Below are positions 8,060 to 15,832 of a stretch of DNA of 64,000 bases, in pieces (the first letter of the stretch is position 1; each line of letters starts with the position of its first letter). Below the pieces are notes generated by a model, which searched no databases, was not told the origin of the DNA, and saw only the letters and a program-made list of their open reading frames with translations. The stretch spans positions 6,113,798-6,177,797 of the forward strand of contig NZ_CP049780.1 of NCBI RefSeq assembly GCF_011193355.1, read 5' to 3'. The stretch comes from Streptomyces sp. JB150 (GTDB lineage Bacteria; Actinomycetota; Actinomycetes; Streptomycetales; Streptomycetaceae). The translations under genes and the position numbers were made by a program.

Positions 8060-8860
8060 TTGGTCGGGTACAGGCTGACGCCGCGGGAACGGGTGGCGAG
8101 CCTGACACGGTCCTGGCTGCGGACGCCGGCACCGCAACGGCACCCCCGGCTGCGGCTGGTCTGCTTCCCGCACGCGGGCGGCTCGGCCGGCTTCTTCACT
8201 CCCTGGCTCGGCGAGCTGCCCGACTCCGTGGAACTGACCGCCGTGCAGTACCCCGGGCGGGCCGAACGCGTCGGGGAGCCGGTCCCTGGGCACCTCGACG
8301 ACCTCGCCCGGCCGGTGGCCGGGGCGCTCGCCGAACGGGTCGCCGCCGGAGCGGGCGACGCGCCCCTCGCGTTCTTCGGGCACGACATGGGCGCGGCTCT
8401 CGCCTTCGAGACCGCCCGGCTGCTGAGCGCCCGTCAGCCTCCGTGCCTGCGGGCGTTGTTCGTGTCGGCCCACCCCGCGCCCACGGACGGCCACCACCGG
8501 CCGCGCCGGCACCGCGCAGCGGAACCCCTCGCCGTGCTGCGCCGCCTCACCGGTGCGGAAGACGTGCCCCAGGCAACCGCCCACGCCGACCTCCAGCTCG
8601 CCGAGCGCTACCGGTACCGGCCGGGAACCCCGCTGGACTGCGCCGTCACCGCGCTCGTCGGCACCCGCGATGCCGACGTCACCACCCTCGACGCCGAGGG
8701 ATGGCGCTCCTGCACCACGGGTCCGTTCACGTTGCGGGCCATGCCCGGTGACCACTTCTACCTCGTCCCGCGTCGCGCCGAACTGGTGGCCTTCCTGCTC
8801 ACCAGCCTGGGTGCGCGCGAGGGCCTCCCCGCCGGCCGCGGCAGGTCCGCGACCCCCTGA
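8060..8860 (+). CDS. type II thioesterase-like protein with Asp in place of the catalytic Ser
   Basis: This alpha/beta-hydrolase of about 266 residues looks like an external NRPS/PKS thioesterase: LRLVCFPHAGGSAGFFTPW, AVQYPGRAER, and a C-terminal catalytic His in GDHFYLVPRR. The nucleophile elbow, normally GHSMG, reads GHDMG (codon GAC at 8384-8386), so a serine hydrolase mechanism is not possible. The frame stays open up to a GTG at 7982, but the intervening codons lack GC bias, so a TTG at 8060 with AAAGG upstream is preferred. It is the first gene of the plus-strand operon. It may be a binding or scaffold protein, or may use another mechanism; an intact paralogue lies at 34943. Confidence 0.85.
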   Translation: MVGYRLTPRERVASLTRSWLRTPAPQRHPRLRLVCFPHAGGSAGFFTPWLGELPDSVELTAVQYPGRAERVGEPVPGHLDDLARPVAGALAERVAAGAGDAPLAFFGHDMGAALAFETARLLSARQPPCLRALFVSAHPAPTDGHHRPRRHRAAEPLAVLRRLTGAEDVPQATAHADLQLAERYRYRPGTPLDCAVTALVGTRDADVTTLDAEGWRSCTTGPFTLRAMPGDHFYLVPRRAELVAFLLTSLGAREGLPAGRGRSATP

Positions 8861-8887
8861 CCCACCACGCGCGCTAGGAGACTCACC

Positions 8888-9766
8888 ATGGCGGCTCCCG
8901 CCCCAGCCCTTGACCCCCAAGTGCTTCAGGACGTCCACACGGAGGTCCTGACCCGGGTCCCGTACAACAGCGCTGCTCAGTACCACATCCACTACGGCTG
9001 CGGCACCTCCCCGGAGCGGTTCGGCACGGCGTGCGCCTGGCAGACCTTCGGCGCCGGCGACCGGGTGGCCCGCCGCACCGGCGCACAGGCCGAGTACCGC
9101 GTCGGCGGCCGGCACGTCTGCGCGCTCTACGACGACGGCGAGACGCTGACCGTGCTCGACCCCTATCTGATGCACCGGGCGCCCTTGCGGCTCTCCCGCG
9201 CCGACGCGGTCGACGGCACCGTGCGGGTGGACGCGGACGCCTACCCGCTGCGCCGCCGCCCGGACGGCTCTCCCGCCCCGGCCACGCTGCGCGCCGTGTG
9301 GTGCCCGGCCGACGGGGTGCTCCGGCTGCGCTACCTGCGCTACAGCCCCCGGATCGGGGAGACAGTGACACACCGGGCGTACACCATGCGTCCCGAGGCC
9401 ACCGTCGAAGAACTGCCCGTACCGGCCCCGCTGGTGCGCGAACTGCTGTTGCACCCCGAGCAGAACAACCTATCCGTACGCGCCGTCCACCCCGGCGACG
9501 ACCACCTGACCGAAGTCGCGCTGCCGTTCTCCGGCCGGGCACGCGGTTCCCTCGCCGACGCGCGGGCACTGATCGCCCGCGACAACCAGGGGAAGGTCAG
9601 CCGCTGGGGGAGCAGCGCCTTCGACCGGGAACTGGAACGCGTCGCGGACGCCGTACGGGCCACACCCCAGGAGGTCGTCGATCACCTCGTCGAGGCGGCC
9701 GCGCTGTACGACGCCGCCGCCCCTCGCTCCCTCGACCTGCCGGAGTACTCCGTGGAGGACGCGTGA
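8888..9766 (+). CDS. arylamine N-acetyltransferase/transglutaminase-fold protein, probable acyl transferase
   Basis: This 292-residue protein has the layout of the NAT cysteine-enzyme fold. VPYNSAAQYHIHYGCG resembles the NAT PFEN region. Cys49 (in GTACAWQT), His76 (in GRHVCALY) and Asp91 (in TVLDPYLMH) follow the Cys-His-Asp order and spacing of a catalytic triad. The ATG has AGGAG nine bases upstream. It overlaps the next gene by four bases, so translation is coupled. NAT-fold enzymes in biosynthetic clusters (the RifF type) form amides from carrier-bound acyl chains. Here it could release the PKS chain, as that line has no thioesterase. The function is inferred; overall similarity to any known family is low. 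Confidence 0.65.
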   Translation: MAAPAPALDPQVLQDVHTEVLTRVPYNSAAQYHIHYGCGTSPERFGTACAWQTFGAGDRVARRTGAQAEYRVGGRHVCALYDDGETLTVLDPYLMHRAPLRLSRADAVDGTVRVDADAYPLRRRPDGSPAPATLRAVWCPADGVLRLRYLRYSPRIGETVTHRAYTMRPEATVEELPVPAPLVRELLLHPEQNNLSVRAVHPGDDHLTEVALPFSGRARGSLADARALIARDNQGKVSRWGSSAFDRELERVADAVRATPQEVVDHLVEAAALYDAAAPRSLDLPEYSVEDA

Positions 9767-10290
9767 GCGGCATACGCTCGTACTTCCTCGCCGGCCTCAT
9801 GCAGGGCGCTCGCACCGGCGCCGACCTCGCCGACCAGGGCTACCGGGAGCGGCTGCGCCGAACCATCCTGGACCATGACCCGGATGCCGTCGTCCACGAC
9901 CCCGGCGCACTGATGCGGCAGTGGATCGGCGAGCACGAGCAGGCCATCCTGGCCGGGCACGCCGCGCTCGCCGCCGTCCCGGAGGTGCGCCGGGCCGATC
10001 TCGATCCGGCGGTCGCGCTGCTCACGGCCACCTTCCACCGGCTCACCGACCTGGCGGCCGCGTGCGATGTGTGCGTGGCCTGGCTGCCCGACCATGAGCC
10101 CAGCATGGGCACGGCGGCGGAGATGCTCAGCGCCCACCGCGCCGGCACCACCGTCGTCGCCGTGACCGAGATGCGACAGAACCTCGCCGTGCTGTCCTGC
10201 TCCGACGTGATCCTGCCCGACCTCGCCGCGTTCGAGCGCTGGCTGCGGGAAGAGGCCCGCCACACCACCACCGGTGGTGGCACCGGATGA
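9763..10290 (+). CDS. nucleoside 2-deoxyribosyltransferase-fold protein, possible N-glycosidase
   Basis: This 175-residue protein starts with an FLAG-type segment (SYFLAGLMQG) and has the family's catalytic motif as MGTAAEM, with Glu as the presumed nucleophile, after an acidic AACDVCVAWLPD strand. Members of this family either transfer deoxyribose between bases or, like MilB and BlsM, hydrolyse the N-glycosidic bond of nucleotides. The GTG start overlaps the stop of the preceding gene, and its own stop overlaps the PurF-like start (ATGA), so the three are translationally coupled. Together with a phosphoribosylamine-forming enzyme this suggests action on a ribosyl-N bond. The substrate is unknown. 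Confidence 0.7.
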   Translation: MSGIRSYFLAGLMQGARTGADLADQGYRERLRRTILDHDPDAVVHDPGALMRQWIGEHEQAILAGHAALAAVPEVRRADLDPAVALLTATFHRLTDLAAACDVCVAWLPDHEPSMGTAAEMLSAHRAGTTVVAVTEMRQNLAVLSCSDVILPDLAAFERWLREEARHTTTGGGTG

Positions 10291-11744
10291 GCGATCCGAC
10301 CGGGAAGCCACGCGAGGCCTGCGGCGTCGCCGGGGTGTGGGGAGCGACAGGGGACGCCGCCCCCCTCGTGCGCACCATGCTGACGGCGCTTCAGCACCGG
10401 GGCCGCCAGAACGCGGGCATAGTCGCCTGCCACGCCGGCCGGCTGGACCGCCGCGCCGGCGCGGGCCGGGTCAGCGATGTCTTCCCGGCGCTCGCGGACC
10501 TGCCGCGCGGGCCGGGCGCGGTGGGGCACGTGCGGTACGCCACGTCCGGGGACGCCCACGGCACGGCCGGGACCGGGGCGCCCGGCACCGACCTCGCCCA
10601 GCCCGTCCTCGCAGGCCCGCCCGGCCGGCCGACCCTCGCGGTCGCCCACAACGGCACCCTCGTCGACGCCGAAGCCCTCGCCATCGCCCACGGCGCGCGG
10701 TACGGGCCGGGCGGCTCCGACACCGCACTGCTGACCCGGCTGCTGCACACCGTGATGGAACGCGGCGCTGACCTGTCGGCGGCCCTGCACGAGGTGCTGC
10801 CCGCAGTCACCGGGGCGTACGCGCTGGTGCTGACCGACGGGCGGCGGATGTACGGCGTGCGAGATCCACACGGGTTCCGCCCGCTGTGCCTGGGCCGGCT
10901 GGACGACACTTGGCTGCTCGCCTCGGAATCGCCGGCCCTGACCGCCGTCGGCGCCGAACCGGTGCGTGAACTGGAGCCGGGTGAGGTGCTGGAGGTGGGC
11001 CCGGACGGCATGCACAGCGGCCGCCTCACGGTGCAGGGCGCCCGCCGGGCCTTCTGCCTCTTCGAGTACGTGTACTTCGCGCGGCCCGACTCGGTCCTCG
11101 ACGCGCGGAGCGTCTACCGCACCCGGTACGCCGCCGGCATCGCGCTCGCCGAGCACGCCCCGCCCCCGCCGGACGCGGCGGACCCGGTCGTGGTCGCGGT
11201 GCCGGAAACCGCCCGGGTGGCCGCCGACGGATACGCTTTCCGCTCTGGACTGCCCCTCGTGCAGGGCCTGCTGCGTCATGACAGCGTCGGCAGGTCCTTC
11301 ATCGGCGGCAGCCCGGACGACCGCGCGGCCGCCGTGCGGGCCAAGCTCACGGCCGTGCCCGCCGCCGTAGCGGGCCGGCCCGTGCTGCTGGTGGACGACT
11401 CACTGGTACGCGGCACCACCATGGCCGCCATCGTCACGCTGCTGCGCGACGCGGGCGCCCGGGCCATCCACGTGCGGATCGCCTCACCTCCGCACCGCTG
11501 GCCGTGCCATTACGGCATCGACACCGGGCGCGGCGACAGCCTGCTCGCCGCCGGCATCACCGACGACCGGATCGCGAGGCGACTTGGTTGCGACACCGCC
11601 GCGTTCCTTCCCCTGCACGCCCTGATCCGGTCGGTGGACAAGGACCCCTACGACCTCTGCACCGCCTGCCTGGACGGCCGCTACCCCACTGCCGTACCCG
11701 GCGGGCAGCCCACACCTCGCACGCGCAGGAGAGCCCTTTCATGA
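10287..11744 (+). CDS. PurF-like glutamine PRPP amidotransferase within the biosynthetic operon
   Basis: This complete 485-residue enzyme matches the Bacillus-type PurF layout. An 11-residue propeptide precedes Cys12 (EACGVAGVWG), the N-terminal nucleophile of the glutaminase domain. The PRPP loop is VLLVDDSLVRGTT near residue 370. The cysteines for a 4Fe-4S cluster are all present (FCLFEYVYFARPDS, PCHYGIDT and DLCTACLDGRYPT). The known reaction is PRPP plus glutamine to 5-phosphoribosylamine. Instead of purine genes, its neighbours are a NAT-fold protein, a deoxyribosyltransferase-fold protein and a methyltransferase, with overlapping stop and start codons. It may supply phosphoribosylamine to the pathway, or be a spare copy of an inhibited target. 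Confidence 0.9.
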   Translation: MSDPTGKPREACGVAGVWGATGDAAPLVRTMLTALQHRGRQNAGIVACHAGRLDRRAGAGRVSDVFPALADLPRGPGAVGHVRYATSGDAHGTAGTGAPGTDLAQPVLAGPPGRPTLAVAHNGTLVDAEALAIAHGARYGPGGSDTALLTRLLHTVMERGADLSAALHEVLPAVTGAYALVLTDGRRMYGVRDPHGFRPLCLGRLDDTWLLASESPALTAVGAEPVRELEPGEVLEVGPDGMHSGRLTVQGARRAFCLFEYVYFARPDSVLDARSVYRTRYAAGIALAEHAPPPPDAADPVVVAVPETARVAADGYAFRSGLPLVQGLLRHDSVGRSFIGGSPDDRAAAVRAKLTAVPAAVAGRPVLLVDDSLVRGTTMAAIVTLLRDAGARAIHVRIASPPHRWPCHYGIDTGRGDSLLAAGITDDRIARRLGCDTAAFLPLHALIRSVDKDPYDLCTACLDGRYPTAVPGGQPTPRTRRRALS

Positions 11745-12421
11745 CGACCACCGCCGAGACGAACTCCCGGCTCGAGAGCCGCGCCGGCCGTTTCTTCGCC
11801 CGCTACTACGACGCGATGACCGCCCGCGCGGAGGAGAAGTGGGGCCGCCCGCTGCGCACGCTGATGTTCAGCGAGCTGACCGGCACCGTCCTGGAGGTCG
11901 GCGCCGGCTCCGGCGCCAATCTCCCCTACTACGCCAAGGCCCGGGCGCTCACCGCCGTGGAGCCCGCGAGCGAGATGCGCGGGAAACTGCTCCGCCGTGC
12001 CGAGGAGGTGGAGCTGGACGTGGAGGTGGTGGACGCCTGGGCCGAGCGGCTGCCACTGCCCGACGACACCTACGACACCGTGGTCTGCACCCTCGTGCTC
12101 TGCACGGTCGTCGACCTGCCTGCCGCGCTGAGCGAGATCCGCCGCGTGCTCAAGCCCGGCGGTCAGCTGGTCTTCTTCGAGCACGTCAGGTCCCCCGGTG
12201 TGGTGGGCCTGCTCCAGGACGTGCTCGCACCCCTGTGGCGTCGGGTGGCAGGCGGCTGCAACGCCAACCGCCGTTTGCTCGGCGCACTGCGCGACGCCGG
12301 TTTCCAGGTGCGGGTCCACGAGGTCGTCCGCCCCTGGCCCCGCTACCCCACCAACACACCCTACGTCCGCGGCACCGCCGTACCGCTGCCACTGACGGCC
12401 GTCCGTGACCGACGCGGCTGA
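11741..12421 (+). CDS. class I SAM-dependent methyltransferase
   Basis: This 226-residue methyltransferase has motif I VLEVGAGSGANLPYY near residue 50, an acidic AVEPA strand end, and LKPGGQLVFFEHV as motif III. The C-terminal part (GGCNANRRLLGALRDAGF) matches small UbiE/phospholipid-type methyltransferases. The ATG overlaps the PurF-like stop (ATGA), so it belongs to the coupled four-gene block. It probably methylates O or N on the cluster product or on an intermediate made by that block. The substrate cannot be read from the sequence. Confidence 0.88.
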   Translation: MTTTAETNSRLESRAGRFFARYYDAMTARAEEKWGRPLRTLMFSELTGTVLEVGAGSGANLPYYAKARALTAVEPASEMRGKLLRRAEEVELDVEVVDAWAERLPLPDDTYDTVVCTLVLCTVVDLPAALSEIRRVLKPGGQLVFFEHVRSPGVVGLLQDVLAPLWRRVAGGCNANRRLLGALRDAGFQVRVHEVVRPWPRYPTNTPYVRGTAVPLPLTAVRDRRG

Positions 12422-12444
12422 CCGGACCGGAGGAAGAGTCGCCC

Positions 12445-14235
12445 ATGCCCCCTTCCAGCTCTGCCGTCCCCATGCCCGCCGCCAGCCCGTCGTCCGAGCC
12501 GCTCGGACCGGCCGCGGCGGTACGTCTGGCCGCGTTGCGGCATCCGGACGCCACCGCGATGACCTTTCTCGACTACTCCACCGACCGCGCGGGAACCCCC
12601 GTCACCCTGACCTACGGTCAGCTCCACCTGCGTGCCAGGGCCCTGGCCTGCCTGCTGAGCCGGTCGACGGCACCGGGCGACCGGGCCGCGATCCTGTGCC
12701 CGCACACCGGGGACTACGTCGTCGCGCTGCTCGCCTGCCTGTACACCGGGGTGATCGCCGTACCCCTGTACGCGCCGGAGGCGTTCCGCACCGACGAGCG
12801 GCTGCTCCTGGCCATGGCCGACTGCGCCCCTAGCGCCGTCCTCACCACCACGGCCCACGAGGAGCCGGTGCGCCGCCTGCTGGCCGACGCGTCGCGGACC
12901 GGGCAGCCGAGCCTGGTGTGCGTCGACGCGGTGGACCCGTCACTGGCCCGGGACGTCGTCCTGCCCGTCGTCGAACGCCCCGACGACATCGCGTACCTCC
13001 AGTACACCTCGGGATCCACACGCGATCCGGCGGGTGTCGAGGTCACCCACCGCAACCTGGCCGTCGGCGCGGCCCAGCTGATGGCCGGCCTGGAGATCGG
13101 CGAGGACGCGCGGATCGCGGGATGGCTGCCGTTCTTCCACGACATGGGCCTGTTGCTGATGATCGCGGTACCGCTGATCCGGCGTATTCCCGTCGTCCTC
13201 ATGGCGCCGTTCGCGTTCATCCAGCGGCCCGCCCGCTGGCTGCGCGCGATCAGTGACCACCGCGCGACCCACACCGTCTCGCCCAACTTCGGTCTCGACC
13301 TGTGCGCCGACCGGGTCCCCCGACCCGCCCTCGACGGCCTCGACCTGTCCTCCTTGCGCTTCCTCGTCAACGGCTCCGAGCCGGTGCGCGCGGGGACCCT
13401 GGACCGGTTCACGGCCGCGTTCGCCCCGTACGGTTTCCGGCCTTCGGCGCACTGCCCCAGCTACGGCCTCGCCGAGGCGACGCTCGCCGTCACCCTCGGC
13501 CGGCCCTCGGCTCCTCGGGTCCTCACCCTCGACCGCGCCGAACTCGCCCGGGACCGGGTGCACGTACGTGCCGACGGCGACGCCGACGGCTACCGCGTGG
13601 TGGGCTGCGGCACCCCGGCCGACCAGGAGGTGCTGATCGTCGACCCCGGCACGGGCGACCCGGTCGGCGGCGACCGCGTAGGTGAGGTGTGGGTGCGCGG
13701 AACCAACGTGTGCGCGGGCTACTGGGGACGCCCGGAGCGTACCGCCGAGGTGTTCCGCGCCGCCCTGGCCGGCGGTACGGACGTCGGCTGGCTGCGCACC
13801 GGGGACCTGGGCTTCCTGCGCGACGGCGAGCTGTATCTGACGGGCCGGCTGAAGGACCTGATCGTCGTCGACGGTCGCAACCACCACCCCGCCGATCTGG
13901 AACTGACCGTGCAGGAGGCCGACCCGGCGGTCCGCCGCGGCCATGTCGCCGTGTTCACGACCGGAGTGCTGGACGAGGCGGGCGAAGGCGCCGTCGTCGT
14001 CGCCGAACTGGACCGGGGAACCGCGCACACCGACAGGACGGCGGTCCGGGCGGCGATCCGTGCGTCCGTGGTATCCCGGCACGCGCTCGACGTACGAGAC
14101 GTGGCACTGATCCGGCGCGGCACGATGCCCAAGACCACGAGCGGCAAGATCCGCCGCTCGGCCTGCCGCGACCTCTACCTCGCCCGGCTCGCCGAAGCGC
14201 ACACCGCCGCCGCGTCGGACGGGGTATGGGCATGA
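12445..14235 (+). CDS. fatty-acyl-AMP ligase (FAAL) loading the PKS line
   Basis: This 596-residue adenylating enzyme is of the FadD32/FAAL type, which transfers acyl-AMP to an acyl carrier protein rather than to CoA. Seen: the P-loop in the FAAL form LQYTSGSTRDPAGVEVTH near residue 187, GWLPFFHDMGLL, FLVNGSEPVRAGTL, YGLAEATLAVT, WLRTGDLGFLRDGELYLTGR and KTTSGKIRRSACRD. The ribosome binding site GGAGGAAG precedes the ATG. Its stop overlaps the ACP-KS gene, whose N-terminal ACP is the expected acceptor. It implies that a free carboxylic acid primes the polyketide. Confidence 0.92.
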   Translation: MPPSSSAVPMPAASPSSEPLGPAAAVRLAALRHPDATAMTFLDYSTDRAGTPVTLTYGQLHLRARALACLLSRSTAPGDRAAILCPHTGDYVVALLACLYTGVIAVPLYAPEAFRTDERLLLAMADCAPSAVLTTTAHEEPVRRLLADASRTGQPSLVCVDAVDPSLARDVVLPVVERPDDIAYLQYTSGSTRDPAGVEVTHRNLAVGAAQLMAGLEIGEDARIAGWLPFFHDMGLLLMIAVPLIRRIPVVLMAPFAFIQRPARWLRAISDHRATHTVSPNFGLDLCADRVPRPALDGLDLSSLRFLVNGSEPVRAGTLDRFTAAFAPYGFRPSAHCPSYGLAEATLAVTLGRPSAPRVLTLDRAELARDRVHVRADGDADGYRVVGCGTPADQEVLIVDPGTGDPVGGDRVGEVWVRGTNVCAGYWGRPERTAEVFRAALAGGTDVGWLRTGDLGFLRDGELYLTGRLKDLIVVDGRNHHPADLELTVQEADPAVRRGHVAVFTTGVLDEAGEGAVVVAELDRGTAHTDRTAVRAAIRASVVSRHALDVRDVALIRRGTMPKTTSGKIRRSACRDLYLARLAEAHTAAASDGVWA

Positions 14236-15818
14236 CCGGGGAACTGCGGCGGCTGCTGATCGAGCGGATCGCCCGCCACAGCGGGCTGTCCGAGGACGGT
14301 GTCGACGAGGACCGGCCGTTCGCGGCGTACGGGCTCGCTTCCCGGGACATGGTGGCGCTCTCGGGTGACCTGGAGGACCTGCTGGACCGGACGCTGCCGC
14401 CGATCGTGCTGTGGCAGTACCCCACGATCCGGCGCCTGGTCGCCTTCCTGACCGGCGCTCCGGAGTCCCCCGCGCCCGTCCGGACGGCTGCCGGACGGGA
14501 AGGGGACATCGCGGTCGTGGGACTCGGCTGCCGACTGCCCGGCGGGATCGGCTCACCGGCCGGACTCTGGGAGGCGCTGGCCTGCGGCAGGGACGCCGTC
14601 GGCACCGTGCCCGACGGCCGCTGGGAGCCGTACCGGCGGATGTCCCCGGGCCACGCCGCCGCCGTCGACCGGGCGAACCGGCACGGCGGCTTCCTCGCCG
14701 AATCCGATGTGGACGGCTTCGACGCCGAGTTCTACGGCATCTCCCCGGCGGAAGCCGCGGAGATGGACCCCCAGCAGCGACTCCTGCTGGAGGTCGCCTG
14801 GGAGGCCCTGGAACACGCGGGCCTGCCCGCCGACCGGCTGGCCGGCAGCCGTACCTGCGTGTACGTCGGCGCGTGCGGCGACGACCACGGGCGAACCGCG
14901 CTGGAGGACCTGCCGTCCATCACGGCCCGCACCGGCACCGGCTCCGCCCCGAGCATCATCGCCAACCGGCTCTCGTACGCCCTCGACCTGCGCGGGCCCA
15001 GCGTGACCGTCGACACCGCTTGCTCCTCCTCCCTGGTCGCGCTGCATCTGGCGCGGACGGCTCTGCTCGCGGGGGAGTGCGACACCGCCCTCGTCGGCGG
15101 GGTGAACCTGCTGCTGTCGCCCGGCGTGACGCTCAACTTCGCGGAGAGCGGCGCCCTCTCACCCGGCGGCCGGTGCAAGCCGTTCTCGGCCGCCGCCGAC
15201 GGCTATGTGCGCGCCGAGGGCTGCGTCGTCACGGTACTGCGCGGCCTTGACGACGCGGTGCGCGACGGCGATCGCGTCCTCGCCGTGCTGCGCGCGACCG
15301 GCACCAATCAGGACGGCCGGTCCAATGGCCTGATGGCGCCGAACCCCGCCGCGCAGGAAGCACTGATCCGCGAGGTGTGGCACGCCTCCGGACTGGACCC
15401 GGCCGACGCCGGATACATCGAGGCCCATGGGACCGGCACCCCGCTCGGCGACCCCATCGAGGCCACCGCCCTCGGCGCGGCCCTGGGCCGCCACCGGCCC
15501 ACCGGATCCCCGTTGCCGATCGGCTCGGTCAAGTCCAACCTGGGGCATCTGGAAGGCGCGGCCGGACTCGCGGGCCTCGCCAAATGCGCCCTGGCGCTGC
15601 ACCACGAGCTGCTCCCGGCGACCCTGCACCACGCCGCGCCCAATCCGCGCATCCCCTTCACGGAGCTGGGCCTGTCCGTCGTGGACCGGCCCGTCGCCTG
15701 GCACCGCGGCACACGGCCCCGCACCGCCGGTGTCAGCTCCTTCGGATTCGGCGGGACCAACGCCCACGCGGTGCTCGTCGAGGCCCCTGCTCCCGTACCC
15801 GCTACGACCATCAACTGA
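14226..15818 (+). CDS. PKS protein: ACP-KS
   Basis: This protein has about 530 residues. Residues 1-75 form an ACP whose phosphopantetheine serine lies in YGLASRDMV (about Ser38), a form typical of ACPs loaded by FAALs. The rest is a ketosynthase with the active-site Cys in DTACSSSLVALH, and His residues in EAHGTGTPLGDPIE and KSNLGHLEGAAG, so it is catalytically complete. It lacks its own AT; the partner AT is on the next protein, so one module is split over two polypeptides. The start overlaps the FAAL gene (ATG 14226 or 14232). It accepts the FAAL-activated acid and performs the first extension. Confidence 0.92.
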   Translation: MGMTGELRRLLIERIARHSGLSEDGVDEDRPFAAYGLASRDMVALSGDLEDLLDRTLPPIVLWQYPTIRRLVAFLTGAPESPAPVRTAAGREGDIAVVGLGCRLPGGIGSPAGLWEALACGRDAVGTVPDGRWEPYRRMSPGHAAAVDRANRHGGFLAESDVDGFDAEFYGISPAEAAEMDPQQRLLLEVAWEALEHAGLPADRLAGSRTCVYVGACGDDHGRTALEDLPSITARTGTGSAPSIIANRLSYALDLRGPSVTVDTACSSSLVALHLARTALLAGECDTALVGGVNLLLSPGVTLNFAESGALSPGGRCKPFSAAADGYVRAEGCVVTVLRGLDDAVRDGDRVLAVLRATGTNQDGRSNGLMAPNPAAQEALIREVWHASGLDPADAGYIEAHGTGTPLGDPIEATALGAALGRHRPTGSPLPIGSVKSNLGHLEGAAGLAGLAKCALALHHELLPATLHHAAPNPRIPFTELGLSVVDRPVAWHRGTRPRTAGVSSFGFGGTNAHAVLVEAPAPVPATTIN

Positions 15819-15832
15819 GAGTGGACCACCGC

